From positions 4,694,157-4,758,156 of the forward strand of contig NW_006499801.1 of NCBI RefSeq assembly GCF_000471905.2: a stretch of 64,000 bases of DNA, written 5' to 3'. The translations under genes and the position numbers were made by a program. The notes under the pieces were generated by a model, which was not told where the DNA came from, searched no databases, and saw only the letters and a list, made by a program, of their open reading frames with translations. This document shows, piece after piece, positions 32,804 to 46,100 of this stretch. Origin of the DNA: Amborella trichopoda (Eukaryota > Streptophyta > Magnoliopsida > Amborellales > Amborellaceae). Numbering within the stretch: position 1 is the first letter of the stretch; each line of letters starts with the position of its first letter.

Positions 32804-34660
32804 TGTTGGGTTTATGTGGCTTTTAAAAGTCTTATGAGAGTTTGTATGAGCATTTTATATAATGGAACATAAACTTAGTGGGAGTGTGGTCCTTTTGTGG
32901 ACCATATTAAGTAAATATTATTTGTTGATACTCGGACTAGGCTCGACAAGTTAGGTCAGCCGAAGTTTGGAAAAACTCAAAATACCTGGGCATAAGGATC
33001 TACCGATAAGGGTTTAGTGAGTTATTCCTTGATGAGGTCGGAATATGCCCAGATGAGAGCCAATGGATTGTGTGACGACGTGTGATGAATAACCTTTAGA
33101 GACAGGCTAAAACCTCATCGTTATATTATCACACGGTATGCGTGTATATGTGCGAGAGATTTACCCTATGCACCATAAAGTCATGGTTGCATCATGGTCT
33201 GGAAGACCATGATTTTTTTGTTTCTAGGGGAGAACCTGAAATCTATAAACTAGGATTGTGTTCCTTAGTCTATTGGCTGACTTTGGTGGTCCAATCATGA
33301 GCCCATACAATAGATTGTGGGTCATGGGAACTGCTGGGTCAGTTTGATAGAGCTCGGCGGATCGTGATTCGTAGTTGAAGGTGGAGTGCTCCCATATATT
33401 GATAATTTCCTAGATCTAATGGATCCGATTCCCATAAAAAATAATTAATTTTATGTTATGTGATTTTTAGAATGTTTATTTGAATTTTTATGAATCTTAT
33501 GATATTTTATTTTTGTCATTTGGATTTATAAATTAAGAGAAAATAAATTTTCAATGTTTTGAATAAAATGTAAGATTTAAATTTCTAAGTGTGAAATAAA
33601 ATATTTTCTAAAAATATATGGGACCTCCATAAAATATGGGGCCCAAAATTTAAATACATGTGTATTGGGTGGGGCCCAAAAGTGGCCAACCAAAAGGGTG
33701 GCATGCACCCATTCACATATTCTTCCCAAGTGTGAATCAAAATTAGTTGATCCAAAATTAAGGATTGGATATATTAAAATATAAGCTTTCTTTATTTAAT
33801 GGCAACCTTGATTCAATAATTAAGGATTTGATATATTAAAATATAAGCTTTCTTTGTTCTTTATTTGATGGGAATATATTTAGGAAAAGGGAGGATAAGA
33901 CTCTAGCTCATCTCTTTGAATCTTGATGGTAGATCAAAGAGATGACTCAAATATCTTATCCCACAAATCTCTTTAGATCGACGATTGAGATTTGACCCTA
34001 CGAATTGAGGCAAAATCTATGGCATAGAAAATCTATAAAAGGAGGTCTCCCTATCAGATACGCATTATCTTCTCTCTCTTTAACAATTCTCTCGCTCTCT
34101 ACCCAAAATCTAGCTCTCTTCCGAATGGGAGGCACGCCCCAAATTTTTTTTTCTCTCTCTTTCCAAGTTACACCATGTTTACCACATCTGTTATTTGTAG
34201 GTGGCAAAGGGGTGGAATTCTTTGTTAGTAGATCTCTCCATCTCTCTTCATATTCATCTCTAATCTCTGTAAAATCATGCTAAGAGGCTTGATCAAGATT
34301 AAGCCATTGAGTGGATTTTTGCCGTAGTAGGAAAATCAACATATCGATTATAGATCCCGAGCACCATCGGAAGGAGGAGACTCAGCGTGGGGTGTACTAA
34401 GCCTGGTTGAGGTAATCTCAGGCAATTTTATCTTTTTAAATATTTACTTCTCTTCCCATAAAGCAAAAAAGTATAGTTTTGTTTATTGAATAAAGAATTG
34501 TATTTGAAGATGAAGCAATTGAGAACCGATTTTATTTTTATTTTATTTATTTCAAGAGTTGTTTAATTATAATTGGACATTTTAAGTGATCTTGATGGTG
34601 TAGGGGTAAATAATTTTTAAAAAAAATATATACACCGTGCTTTATCATAAAATCATTTCA
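32804..34660 (+). repeat. 3' LTR
   Basis: It starts TGTTGGGTTTATGTGG and ends AAATCATTTCA. It is 1857 bp and collinear with the left LTR, with scattered substitutions. TAATC follows immediately. Confidence 0.9.
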
Positions 34661-34964
34661 TAATCCTCCATATTGAAATGCATCACAACTTTCAAGAAGT
34701 TCTATTTTTTACTTTGTACCTATTAAGTGACAACACTAACTACCGAGTTTCACATCCAATTATAAATAATGATTGTGACCTTTTTGTGTCAAAAATAAAT
34801 GGTCTTCTCATATACATATCCATATTTACATAGCAGTTGCAGAAAAAATCAAAGGTATACTAGTAATATAAAAAAATCACATGAGTCGACTGGCATATAA
34901 CACAGTATGAGCGGACAACCCAAATTGGAGGAGGAAATAACTTTTTTTTGGATTTAGGTGTTTG

Positions 34965-35222
34965 TAAAATTATTATTCTAAAAAGTGAAAAATCCGATGG
35001 ATCTCAGATTTTGGATCTATAAATACTTGAAAATAAATAGTCTAGATAATTTGTTACAAGATCTACCATTTTTTTTACTTAAAATTCTTTGTTTTCTTTA
35101 TATTTATACATCTCAATATCGATATGACCGATTAGAATATTTTCCAACTTCAAAACATTTTTTTCTACTGGATTATCGAGGTGCAACTTACTTCGGTTGC
35201 AACCTCATATAAACTTTTTTTC
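34965..35222. mobile_element. Family-A element, partial
   Basis: It carries 'tggatctataaatacttgaa', 'agtctagataatttgttaca', 'catctcaatatcgatatgac' and the terminal 'ggttgcaacctcatataaac'. The left end is missing or eroded. Confidence 0.6.
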
Positions 35223-35394
35223 AAAGATATTACTTTAGGAAGACATTTGCTAAACCAAACACCCCTAGGCCAGATGCCGCCGATCAAATATGAATAGATG
35301 ATTTGCTACTAAAGAACAACAAGCACATTTTACCCCATAATTTTTTTTGTACATGTCTTTTTCTTTTTCTTTTTTTTATTTGGGAGTGCCTAGA

Positions 35395-35565
35395 CATATT
35401 TGTAGATCTGTTTGACCTACGCTGTTTTTAGAATTTAAAATTCTATACTTAAATTAGATTATAGATTTTCAAACTATTTTAATGTTCTTGAAATCGTAAC
35501 TAAATTTTTGGCAAAATTTAGAGGTGCCTCGTATAGTATAAGGTGGGAACCTTATACAAACCTCA
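35395..35565. mobile_element. Family-A element, partial
   Basis: It has 'atttgtagatctgtttgacc' and the end 'aatttagaggtgcctc' then 'ggtgggaaccttatacaaac'. Only one half is present. Confidence 0.5.
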
Positions 35566-36464
35566 GTCAAATATCTTTTATGTTAGGGCAATATATGAGT
35601 CAAGAAACACATTTCGTCCCTTTAATATTAGCGCTTGACGATTTGCAACACTACTACATCTTAGACTCAATTCTTACAAAGGATAGGGGCACTCTCCTCG
35701 GTGACTCACCAAAAAAAAAAAAACTTTCATAGTTGAGATATATGATAGAAAAAGGATACCCAATTAAACTCAAAGAGACAGGTGCAAGAAATTCTTAATT
35801 TTTTTTAAAGAAGTTCAAATCTATTTTTTTTTTTTTCATATTCATGATCACCATAGTGTCGAATGTAGAGCTGTAAAATTTGGATCCCAATCCCATACTT
35901 TAAATAGATTTCAAAGAGAGGAAGCATGGTTGTACATGAGCTAGTTCACCCATAGAATCCTCACCTATATTTTATTTGCTTTTAAGTATGTATATATTGG
36001 AAATGGGGTTGAAGTCATGGTGGTAGCATCACTTTAGCTTCAGCTACCGATTTAGATTTCAATTCCCACGACACTACCGATTTAGATTTCAATTCCCACG
36101 AAAACTGCTAATTATTTCTAAAAATAGGTAGGGGCTTGTATTCCCACTTATCCAACCAAAAAAAAAATGCATATATTTGGTAGGTTTGTCGGGGATCCCA
36201 TGGTGTGAAGCGTAGGTTTGAATCATCTCCCCAAAGAGGAATTCTATCAACAAATAAAAAAAGGTAGGGTTTGGGTATGTCTAGGAATGCACTTACCATA
36301 GTGTGACCATCTTCCAAGATCCATATTGGGTTTAAATTTTGGACCTAAAATTTTACTGGTGCATCATGTCGACCACCATGATCTTAATATTGAAAAAAAA
36401 AAAACTGAATATAGAGCTTATAAATAGTCGAATTTGTATTCGTTTGGATTGGTCATTACAATTA
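35566..36464. other. Intergenic DNA, no gene seen
   Basis: Nothing coding is supported. A 33-bp direct duplication ('accgatttagatttcaattc' start) occurs at about 36046-36100. Confidence 0.5.
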
Positions 36465-36865
36465 TTCAAGGAAAAAATTCATATAAGGGTGATGTCTTAA
36501 TAAGTCAAATTAAGATGTACTTAAAAAATTCATTAGAAGAGGTTGTTTCGATATTGAAAATCCTTATTTCTATCATCTCGACCACAAGATGTATGGACAT
36601 GAGAAAAAAATAAATTTAAAAGTCTTGAAAATAGTGCATCTTTATAATATATTATCTAGACCGTCAATTTTCAAGATTTTCAAGTGTTTATAGATTTGCT
36701 CAATCTACACTATTTTTTAATATTTAAATTTTATAATTAGAGATGAAAATAAATTTTTAGGCCATCGCAAGGATTTTTGATGCTGAACAATATCTTTAGG
36801 CACTATTTGAAAGTGCACCTTACGTTGATTATTTAGGGTCTCAACCTTATACAAACCAAAATAGA
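36465..36865. mobile_element. Family-A element, near full length
   Basis: It starts 'aaaattcatataagggtgat' and ends 'aaagtgcaccttacgttgat' then 'tctcaaccttatacaaac'. The core has 'catctcgaccacaagatgta' and 'ctagaccgtcaattttcaag'. Confidence 0.7.
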
Positions 36866-37434
36866 GTTGTAGTGATTTGAGATGTGAATACCACCTAGTT
36901 AGATCGGAACAAGCTGGCTATTTTAAAAAAATCAAAAAAATTATATGAAATCCCAAAAAATAAGGGATTTCGTTTGTAATATATATATTATATTTAATGT
37001 TTTGTATTATTTTGGCAAAGATTAGAAAATTTATTTGGCCATTAATACTTATTTTTACATTTTCCCATCGTTTTAATTTTTTTTTCAAAAATACCTTTGG
37101 CACAAATCGATTTTTTAAAATCTATTTTTTTTTTCATTAATTTTCAACTTCATTTGTTTCATTAATTTTCAACTTCATTTGGATGTGCTTTGTTTAATCA
37201 TGCTTTAAATATACATTTCATAGTTTATTCGATTTTTTTGGTCTATTTTTTATTTTTACACACTTTTTTCACTACATAGGGCTTACTCAGTTAGGTCAGT
37301 TGAACTGGTTCCAACCCCATTTCCTGTTAACCATTCCGGTTCGATTTTTCTTACACTGGTTTCAAGTCTTAAATCCCTTGAGAAAATTAGAGTAGATGCA
37401 TAAGACGACTAACTCGCAAATACTTTACTAATAA

Positions 37435-37800
37435 AAAATTAATGCAGTTTGCTATGATTAAGGAAAACCTCAAAATCTTGTTCGAAAAGCACTTTGGCCA
37501 TGGGAAATACCTAGTGGCTCTAAAATTTACTTCTAATACTGAATATCAAAATTTGTAATTCAAAAAATAGTAAAGATCATTTAGATACACAAACATGTAA
37601 GAATGGATGGTTTAGATAGTGTATTATAATATACACTATTATTAGGGTTTGAAATCCTATTTTTTTTTACGAACATAATGATCAAGATCGAGATGATCGA
37701 TTTGAAGGTTTTCAACAATAAAACTATAATTTTAAATAAGTTTTGAGATGGAACTTTACTTTTTTTGTATATAGCCTACCTTATTTTAACTTTTTCCATT
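37435..37800. mobile_element. Family-A element, diverged copy
   Basis: The core reads 'aagaatggatggtttagata', 'agggtttgaaatcctatttt' and 'gatcaagatcgagatgatcg'. Just before it, 'cttacactg' at about 37351 with 'ccggttcgat' motifs suggests another hAT-like end. Confidence 0.5.
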
Positions 37801-38662
37801 AAAAATAAATCCTAATTAGGTATAGATCGTGGTTGCCATGAATCATGATCCAAAGGGGTGATATATAGGAATTAATATTTACTTATTGCAGTCGTGGTGG
37901 GCTTGTCATATCCTCAGACAGGGCCATTTCAGCAATAAATCTACATATTCCGTTCATTTTGACAAGCCCAAGGGCCATTAGGTCATTTGACAAAAGACCG
38001 CCAATCTCTAGGCACTATACGTTCACGGACACTGAAACCAACTGACACAGACGAGTTTAAAATCACCAAGGGGTCAGATCAAACCTCACTCCTCCCATCG
38101 ACTCAATCGCAGCCGTTGAAATCTGTGGAAAGTCCATGAACTCACTGTTGTAACAAGACACGGAGAAAAATGGACGTATTCTCCTTTTCAAAAACTCAGT
38201 CTCCATTTCCTTGTCTTCACCTTAACTGACAAAACTATGCCCTAATTTTTGCAGAGAATGTCTGAATTGTTTCATTGGGGTTAGATTTTAGGGCATCTTT
38301 CGTGGGAAAAAGTTGCAGAGAAAGGACATGTGTAGAGTGATAATTAAAAGTACTTTCATTGTTTTATCCTATTTGGAAATATTGTCGGTTTAATGAACTC
38401 GGATTCGTTATCAGAATGTGGCGATTTGAATTGGGAATGGGATTTGAATTCCTGTTACCGGCTCGCGCTTTTAATGGCTTTGAACTTTTTTAGTGTTTGG
38501 TTGAGGAGTTGAAGTTGTAGGGCTTAGGTGCATGTCTAAGGTATGTATATTCTGAGTTAGGGTTTTGTAGTGTTGTTTGTTATTTTCGCTACGGAGGAGT
38601 GGTGTTAGAGCTTAGTAGAGCAATGGAGTTGGATAATGGAGTTCCCTCTTTCTCTGTCTCAG
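37801..38662. promoter_or_regulatory. Probable promoter and leader region of the DUF547 gene
   Basis: This is less AT-rich, single-copy-looking sequence upstream of a plus-strand gene. The real transcription start is not evident. Several acceptor- and donor-like sites occur ('ttttgcag' at 38254, 'aaggtatgt' at 38539), which fits one or more leader introns. Confidence 0.35.
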
Positions 38663-38767
38663 CTTTCATGTGTATTGTCTCTACTTTCATGTGTATTGTC
38701 TCGGCTTTCGTGTGTATTGTCTCTGCTTTCATGTTTATTGTCTCAGCTTTCATGTGTATTGTCTCTT
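38663..38767. repeat. 21-bp minisatellite, five copies
   Basis: The unit is of the form 'ctttcatgtgtattgtctct' plus one base, with few differences between copies. It lies in the presumed leader region of the DUF547 gene. Confidence 0.9.
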
Positions 38768-38799
38768 TTATAAGATGAAAGCCGATGAAAGCTGGAGTT

Positions 38800-39175
38800 C
38801 TCCCTTCTCCGTGTTTACTCTTTCACTTCTCTTCTCTTCTCTTCTGTGTTTATTTACTCTCTTTCCTGTGTTTATTATCTCTCTCTCTCTAGCTCTCTCT
38901 TTTCTATGTTTACTCGTTCTCTCTCTTTTCTTCTCTTCTGTGTTTATTTACTCTATTTCTTGTGTTTACTGTCTCTCTCTTATATGTTTATTTACTCTCA
39001 CTTCTTTTTTGGGTAAGTCCACTCTCTCTCTCTCTCTCTCTCTTTGGCTTCTTGTTTTCTGCACTGCAATAGGAGAAATGCGGGTCCTTCTCTCTCTCTT
39101 CGATTTCTTATTTGTGTGCACGTCTATAGAAGAAATGAAGGCCCTCTCTCTCTCTCTCTCTCGTCATCTTTTAAG
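38800..39175. repeat. CT-rich microsatellite region
   Basis: Repeated (CT)n and 'tgtttattta/ctctctttc' runs, including (TC)n at 39020-39043 and 39140-39162. The 171-codon frame at 38670-39185 only reflects this composition. Confidence 0.75.
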
Positions 39176-40162
39176 TACGTGTTAAAGATGAGGTTCCTCA
39201 TTTCCCTATTGTATTTGAATTACATACTCGTATACTTGTAGTTTTTATTTTCGAATATTCTGTCATTCAGTAATGGCCCAATATAGTTGCATATTTAGGT
39301 TGTATCCCGTCTTTACCTCCACGAAGGCGAAGAATCCAGAGTTACTTAAATTACAATTGGAAGTTTCTGCGTCTTTGAATTTTTGATTTACTTTTTTCTC
39401 AAGAATTTTTGAGTTGAAGAATAGACAGGATTGATGTCTTTCTGCTTTACTTTCTTCTCGGTAGGTTTTCACAGTCACATTAAAAAAAATTGTTTTTGTA
39501 CTATGAACACAGTAAATTCTTTGGTTTCCCATGTATTGAAGATGTTTTATCAGGGCTTTGAACCTTATTCCATTTTGGCCTTTTAGCCTCTTTCTTCATG
39601 ATTAGTATGGCATTTTTTTCGTAGACAACGAATAAGCCGAAGAATTCATTGTCCATTGTCTGATTGAGCAATTTTTGGATTCAAGAATTTTCAACAGAAG
39701 TTTCCTATACTAAAAAATGAATTTAGAGAATTGTGCCAAAATTTCTTAGATTTAGAATTGCAATTTTTCAGTGCAAACTCAAGTAATGGTTGTTAAGTTT
39801 TAGGTAGCAGGAAAATGGCGACACCACGAAGTTCAGTGCTCTGGTCTCTGGCCTTCTTTTATTTTCTCTATAAAATGTATTTGAACCACAAGTTTTGATA
39901 GCAACTTATTTATACTTTAAATGAAGATAAGAGCACCTTTCTTGATTGCAATTTTAAACTGGTCCTAATTATTTCATTTAAGTTCTTATTCACATGGATT
40001 TCATGGTGGAGGCATCTGAAGCTTTTCAACAGTTATATATGGAAGGATTCGATTGATCTGCATATTGTTTATTTCTTTTTCTTTTTCTTTTTAGTCTTCA
40101 TATTTCATTCAAGTCTTACTTTTTGTCTCACATATTGTAGAGAAGCCTTCAAATCTCTGTAA

Positions 40163-43100
40163 ATGCTTTGCCTAAGTGCTGAATCCCATGACTATGGGAT
40201 ACACAATTCTTCTGGTGTTGGGTTTGACTTGATATTGTGAGTAATTTATTCTCTATAGTTCCTTTCTTTGGTTTCCCTCTTTCAAATATCCCCTTCTTCT
40301 TTCTTGTGGTTGCCATTGACTTACATGTTTTTGTCCTGTTCAACAGTAGCCCTCTTCATAGTTGTTCCCAGGATGTCAAAAGCAGCCATCTTGCTGAAAG
40401 CAGGTCGTTTATTGAAGGTTACTCTGAGAATGATCGCTCATCCGAGTTCGAGGTGAGTTTTAAATTTCTGATGCGTAGTGTGAATGCTTGTGATGTGCCA
40501 CATTCACTAGACGGCTATGCTAGATTGCTGTTTTTGTTTGAACTTCCATGCTGTTATGACTTCAACTTCACAAACATTTCAGGGGTTTGGTTCTAATGGA
40601 GAAGTTGGGACACATGAGGGGAGCAATGACACCTGTCTCTACAGGTTGCAGCTTGAACAGGATGTAAGTGTGTTCATCGACTGAAGTATAAGAGTCAATT
40701 GAACGTATTTGTATTAACATGATCATCTTTTGCTTATGTATTAGAAGGTATTATTTTAAATGGAAAAGTTTTTCTCAAAACTTTGAGAGCTTTTCTCAAT
40801 GACATATATATGCATTAAAAAAGGCCTAGAACTTCCCTTCCATTAGGATGCTTACATTTCTCTTTTTCAAGCCTTCACAGAACAAACCAAATGTGAGTGC
40901 AGTCTAAGAGAAGACTACGGAATAAAAATATTGTAATTTGGTGTTTCATATGTTGGATCTGTTTTCTTTCCTCTGGATAAACCCTAACACAGTGATTATG
41001 ATATAATGCAAAGATACAATGGAAATTGTGAGCACAAAATGTAAAGGAAATTCTACATGCTCAAATCCATCCCAATGCAAAGATACAATGGAAATTGTGA
41101 GCACAAAATGTAAAGGAAATTCTACATGCTCAAATCCATCCCAATGCAAGATACAATGCAAATTGTGAGCACAAAATGTAAAGGAAGTTCTACATGCAAA
41201 TTGGTATTTGATCCGCCCTTTCTGTCGTGTTGAAGCATATACATGAATAATCATATCCGCATTATTGCTAATTGATTGAGTTCTTCATTTTCTTTTTCTG
41301 ATTTTATTTTGCCTAGAAACTATATTTATATATTGACATATTTGTCCAGTATGGATTGCTCACGCGATTTACAAATATCACTTGTTTTAATCATTTGTTT
41401 CCTTGCAGGTTCAAAGACTGCAAAAGCAGCTCCAGGAGGAAATGGAACTGCATGGTGCCCTTGAAAGTGCAGTTGGGCGTGATTCTCTAGTCTTGTCAAG
41501 TTTGTCCTGCCTTCCATCTGATGTATGGATTTTCTCTTTTATAGAACTTAAAAGCCAAATTGAAAATGCCTGAGTTTTTGTCAAATTCATGTAGAAATGG
41601 TGAATTTCCATTTCTAAAAATTCTACACTATCCTTAACTTTCTGTTCCTTTTTTTTTCTTTTTGAACAAGCACTCCCTTAATTTTCTTATGCTGACAGTT
41701 TTACCCAACGTAACATTGCTGGCATTTGAAGGCATAATATTTATACTCTAAACAGATATCGGACATTAAAATCCTCATGGTACCAAATGTAGAAACATCA
41801 TAACTAAGAAAAATAATAAAGAAAATGACACAATATGATAATGTTTGATTTCCAATGGATGGAGGTAGCCTTTTGAAATTGCCTCTTATCTTTAATGAAA
41901 TTTGGAGCAATAGGGTGAGCAGCTCACTTTCTTTTTTAGTAGAAATTTAGTTAATGATTTTCAAATAATAAAATAAAAATATCCAAGCTAATACCCAAAT
42001 GTTTGCTTCAGGGTAGTTCTATATGTGCTATTACCGTATTTGCTATTTTTCTTGCTGTGTTGTGTTTGCTATTACCTTATTTTCTATTTTTCTTGCTGTG
42101 TTGTGTCCTATTAATTTTCTTTGTCTAATATCTTACACAGGCACAAGATCTCTTGTCTGAAATTGCCACTTTGGAGGCTACAGTTTTAAAGCTTGAAAAA
42201 GAGATGCTTTCATTGAATTTTCAGCTTAGTCAGGAAAGGAATGAGAGGCGCCTTATGGAGTATCGTTTGAAACAGTCACCTTCACAGTCGCAATTGCTGT
42301 GTTCCCTCAATAAATTGGATAGCATGGTATTTCATCGTTCCTTTCTTAGCATTTTCCATTATACTTTTTACATTTTAAAGTATGTAATCTGATTATAATT
42401 ATTACTTTCAGTTGCGAACATCACATTTCAGTTGTGAACATCACATTCTACTTGTTCACAAATTTAAGTATTTTCATTGAACTTGTTGCTTGATTTAACA
42501 ATTGCCTCTATTATTTAAAGGCAAAAATAAGCCATGGAATGTGTTTTGAAAACCATGAACATGGATAGGCAACATCTGAATTTGAAAATGGTGTACAGGT
42601 TTAAGCTATCCATGTATATGATTTACATGTATACACATGCTTGTCTGATCATGAAATATTTTAAAAGCATTCTTTTATGTTTATGTTAAGATTAAATTTT
42701 ACTGGGTGGAAATAGATGGATTATGGTCTTCTGTAAAAGTTGTCTAACTCTATGATTTTGATTTATTGCAATTGTATTTTTCTTCTTTTTGAAAAACACA
42801 ATAAAGGATTGGGTTTTTGTATCATTTAGAAGAAATCCAGGTTTGGAGGTTTAAAGCATTCCGTCCCTCAAAGACATCTTCCAGCTGAAGCAGTCCTATG
42901 CGATGAAGTAGGTGGTTCACAATCCAATACTAGCAGCGAAGCATCTAGCTCAAGTCCAGAAGAAGTGGTACTAATTAGTTTGCTACCATTTCCTTTCTCT
43001 AACGTTTTTCCTGAAACTTTCTTATATGTCATCAAATGGAATAAATATCACTGTGTTCCTAAGATTTCCTGGAGTCATTCTGAGCCCTGGTACCACATTG

Positions 43101-46100
43101 TGGCCTCTATAGTTGGATACGATGTGTTTCATACCGAGCCTTTTTCAGAAAAAGATTTTGAGTAGTAAAATGCTCTCTCGCATTTTCTGACATGGTTTCT
43201 ATAATACAAGTTTCGATTGTGTTGCAACTAAAATAGGTTCTTTCCCCGATGTTGAAATGCAGTCATGATTTTTTTTTAAGATCAAATAATCTGATTGCTT
43301 GTTAAAAAGTCCATCTTGTCAAAGATACAAATACAAGGACTACTGGGTTGCAGCCTCTTGGTCTGGCATTTAGAGCATAACTTTCTCCTTCTTCTAAGAT
43401 GAGACCATACAATTTAAGAATTCATTCACATATAAAATAATGGTAAAAGTGATGAAAATTTGAATACACATTCTGACACGGCATTTTCATCAGAAATTGG
43501 GTAGACTTAATATGCCCATGGTAGAGAACAACACTGCAGCTGCAGAGCCAGATCGTCAAGAAATCTATATAATCGCAGAGAAAATGTCCTTGGAAGACCT
43601 TTGGCATCACCCCAATAAACTTTCAGAGGAGATGGTTAGATGCATGAGAAACATATTCATCTCTCTAGCAGATTCTTCCTCTCTTTCTTCCAAATCCTGC
43701 TGTTCGAATAGGAGTGATTCCCTTATATCTCCTAAGGAACATATCTTCCCTTCGTCATCTCCCTCAGGATTGTTGATGGGAACGCCACCCGTTCAAAGTC
43801 CTATGCTGGAGTTACAGTATGGTAGTGAGGTTTTGGCAACTGAAATTTTTTTTGATCCTTATAGAGTTCGTGGAAAGTTAAGTTGGAGAAATATTGGAAG
43901 ATACAGTTCAGCAATTGAGGTTTCTTGGATGTCGGTTGGGAAGAAACAGCTTGAACATGCTGCTGAGGCTCTGAGAAATTTTAGGTGAAAACAAATTCCC
44001 TTTTCTAGTTCTCATTTCTGCTACAGTTTGGTTTCTAATTTATTCTTTCCATTATGACATCCCTGCTTAGATCATTCTATTTAAATTTCTTCTGTAATCT
44101 TTGAAGCACTCTTCTTTATTTAGATTAGTTTACCTATTTTGCTTTTAAAAATCTTCATGATAAATTAGTTTATTTGTTTGCTTTTGTTTACACTGTTTTG
44201 TGTTTGGTGATGAGCTCAATACTTTTTCGCTGTTTCAGTCATGTTGGAAACTTTCTTTTGCTTCTTCTATTTCCTCAAATGATTAATTTGCTTATGTCAA
44301 TTAGAGTGTTGGTTGAGCAGCTGGGAAAAGTGAACCCTACACATTTATCTTGTGATGAGAAGCTGGCGTTTTGGATCAATTTATATAATGCTCTCATTAT
44401 GCATGTGAGTCTTTCTGTCCATATATTGTATTAGTTAATGTGGCTCTAGAGGAAGCTCTAATCGTCATCCAACACTAAAAATATGGATTATGGAAAGACT
44501 GAATATGACTGCCTTCAACTCACATGCTAAGTCTTGTATCCTGATTTTACAGGCTTATTTGGCATATGGAGTTCCACGAAATGAAATAAAGCTTTTTTCG
44601 CTCATGCAAAAGGTTTGGCTCCCCTTTCTGAACTTTGCATGCTGATGCTATTTATGAACTATTACAAAAAGCTTTATATTTTGACCATAGAATTGAGAAA
44701 TCAGGGGATAGTATAGTTCAGTTGAGGTGAGGGCTGATGCACTGTGGAAAAAAATGTGAAAAGCATTTAATATCAATGGTAAAACTCAAACTGGAAAATT
44801 GAATGTTTGAGAAGTTTAAAGCAGAACAAAATGTAAAAGAAAAAGAAAAAACAAAAGCAGAACACTATTGCGAAATTAAAGAAAGCCAAATCCCAAGTGA
44901 TGAGTTTATGAAGGAAATAAGGTGAGTGGGATTCGTGTTGATAAAGTTGCACATGTCAGGTTGCTTGTTGGAAAAGAAAGATATCAGGCATTATTTTTGA
45001 CTAAAATTTGAAACATGTGCATGTTTTTGTCATCAGTATGAAGTCAGCAATAGTTTATTGTAAGATAACGAGCATTGTCGATACCAAAATTTTCAGGCTG
45101 CATATACTGTCGGAGGACATTCCTTCAGTGCTGCTTTCATTGAATATGTTATACTGAATATGAAGCCTCCAGTTCACAGGCCACAATTAGTATGTTCCTT
45201 TATCTTTGCTTCTTTTATTTCCTGAGCTCATTCAGTGTTGATCTTTTAAGTAATTTTCTTTTAGGTTCTTGGCTTTCTTTCTTGACTTAAATTTTCATCT
45301 GTAACGGACTGGGTCCAGTTGGTATGATGATCTCTTCATCCTCTCCCCGTCCCCCCCAAACAAAAATCATTCTAAATTCAAGTGAATCATGTCGTTTATT
45401 TTATATTTTTATTTGTGTTCTTGCCCTTCTTTTATATTAGTACTAAGAATTCTTGTTTGATTGATTCATTGGGTGCTGTTATTCTCAGGCTTTGCTTCTG
45501 GCCCTTCATAAATTCAAGATTTCAGAGGAACAGAAAGTGTATTGTGTTGATAATCCAGATCCTCAAGTGGCATTTGCTCTTAGTTGTGGGATGTATTCTT
45601 CTCCTGCTGTAAGTGAATCCACCTTTTTTGTTTTTTAGTAGCTCTTATATTGGTAGTGAAGATAAAAAAGATTTGAAAGGCTTTATCTTCTCTTTTTTGT
45701 TGTCTTCCTTCTCATGACTCCACCATTGTTCACTTTGGTTGGAACAAATTCTGAAACTTTCTCCAATTATGTTACCTCCTCCCCATTTCATACTCGCTCT
45801 TCACTTCCTTTTTATTTCATCTTTACTTTTTTTGGATTAATTGCATGAAGCCACATTGTTACTGCTTTTAGATCAAATCATGATAAATTTACTAGGATGT
45901 GTAAAATAATATTGAAGTTCTCAACCCTGCTCCCCTTCTGTCTTGCTTTGCAGGACAGAGAGGCTCCCCCTGGTCCCCTCCGTGCTCTCTTCTGCCTGTA
46001 CACACACACCGACACATGCATGCACACACACCCAAACACAGATAACTCTTATCGTACTTTTGAATTTAGACATTTCCTTATTTTTCCACATCTGTTTAAA

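Larger units (their letters stand above)
27069..34660 (+). mobile_element. Ty1-copia-type LTR retrotransposon, defective
   Basis: The element has two LTRs (27069-29137 and 32804-34660), a 5-bp duplication TAATC on both sides (27064-27068 and 34661-34665), a primer binding site at 29139, a polypurine tract at 32791-32803 and a Ty1-copia-like RNase H relic near the right LTR, which sets the orientation. The internal region is only 3666 bp, and I recognise no gag, protease, integrase or reverse transcriptase in it. The LTRs differ by many substitutions and several indels, so the insertion is not recent. It is either a heavily deleted copia element or a non-autonomous derivative. Confidence 0.9.
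26998..34830. mobile_element. Family-B element split by the LTR retrotransposon
   Basis: The left half is 26998-27068, ending 'agccattggatgtaTAATC'. The right half is 34661-34830, starting 'TAATCctccatattg'. Joined through one TAATC they match the intact copy at 57033-57265 across 'agccattagatgtctaatt...atgtcatgaagttc'. The right half ends with 'gtgacctttttgtgtcaaaa' and 'ataaatgg', the inverse of the left arm. Confidence 0.75.

Noticed and set aside
36046-36100. Short direct repeats considered as a CRISPR-like array
   Set aside because: Only two adjacent copies with no spacers, in a plant nuclear context. It is a simple tandem duplication.
38670-39185. 171-codon plus-strand frame in front of the DUF547 gene
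   Set aside because: It translates a 21-bp minisatellite and CT runs into repeated Phe/Ser/Leu. There is no protein-like variation or family match.
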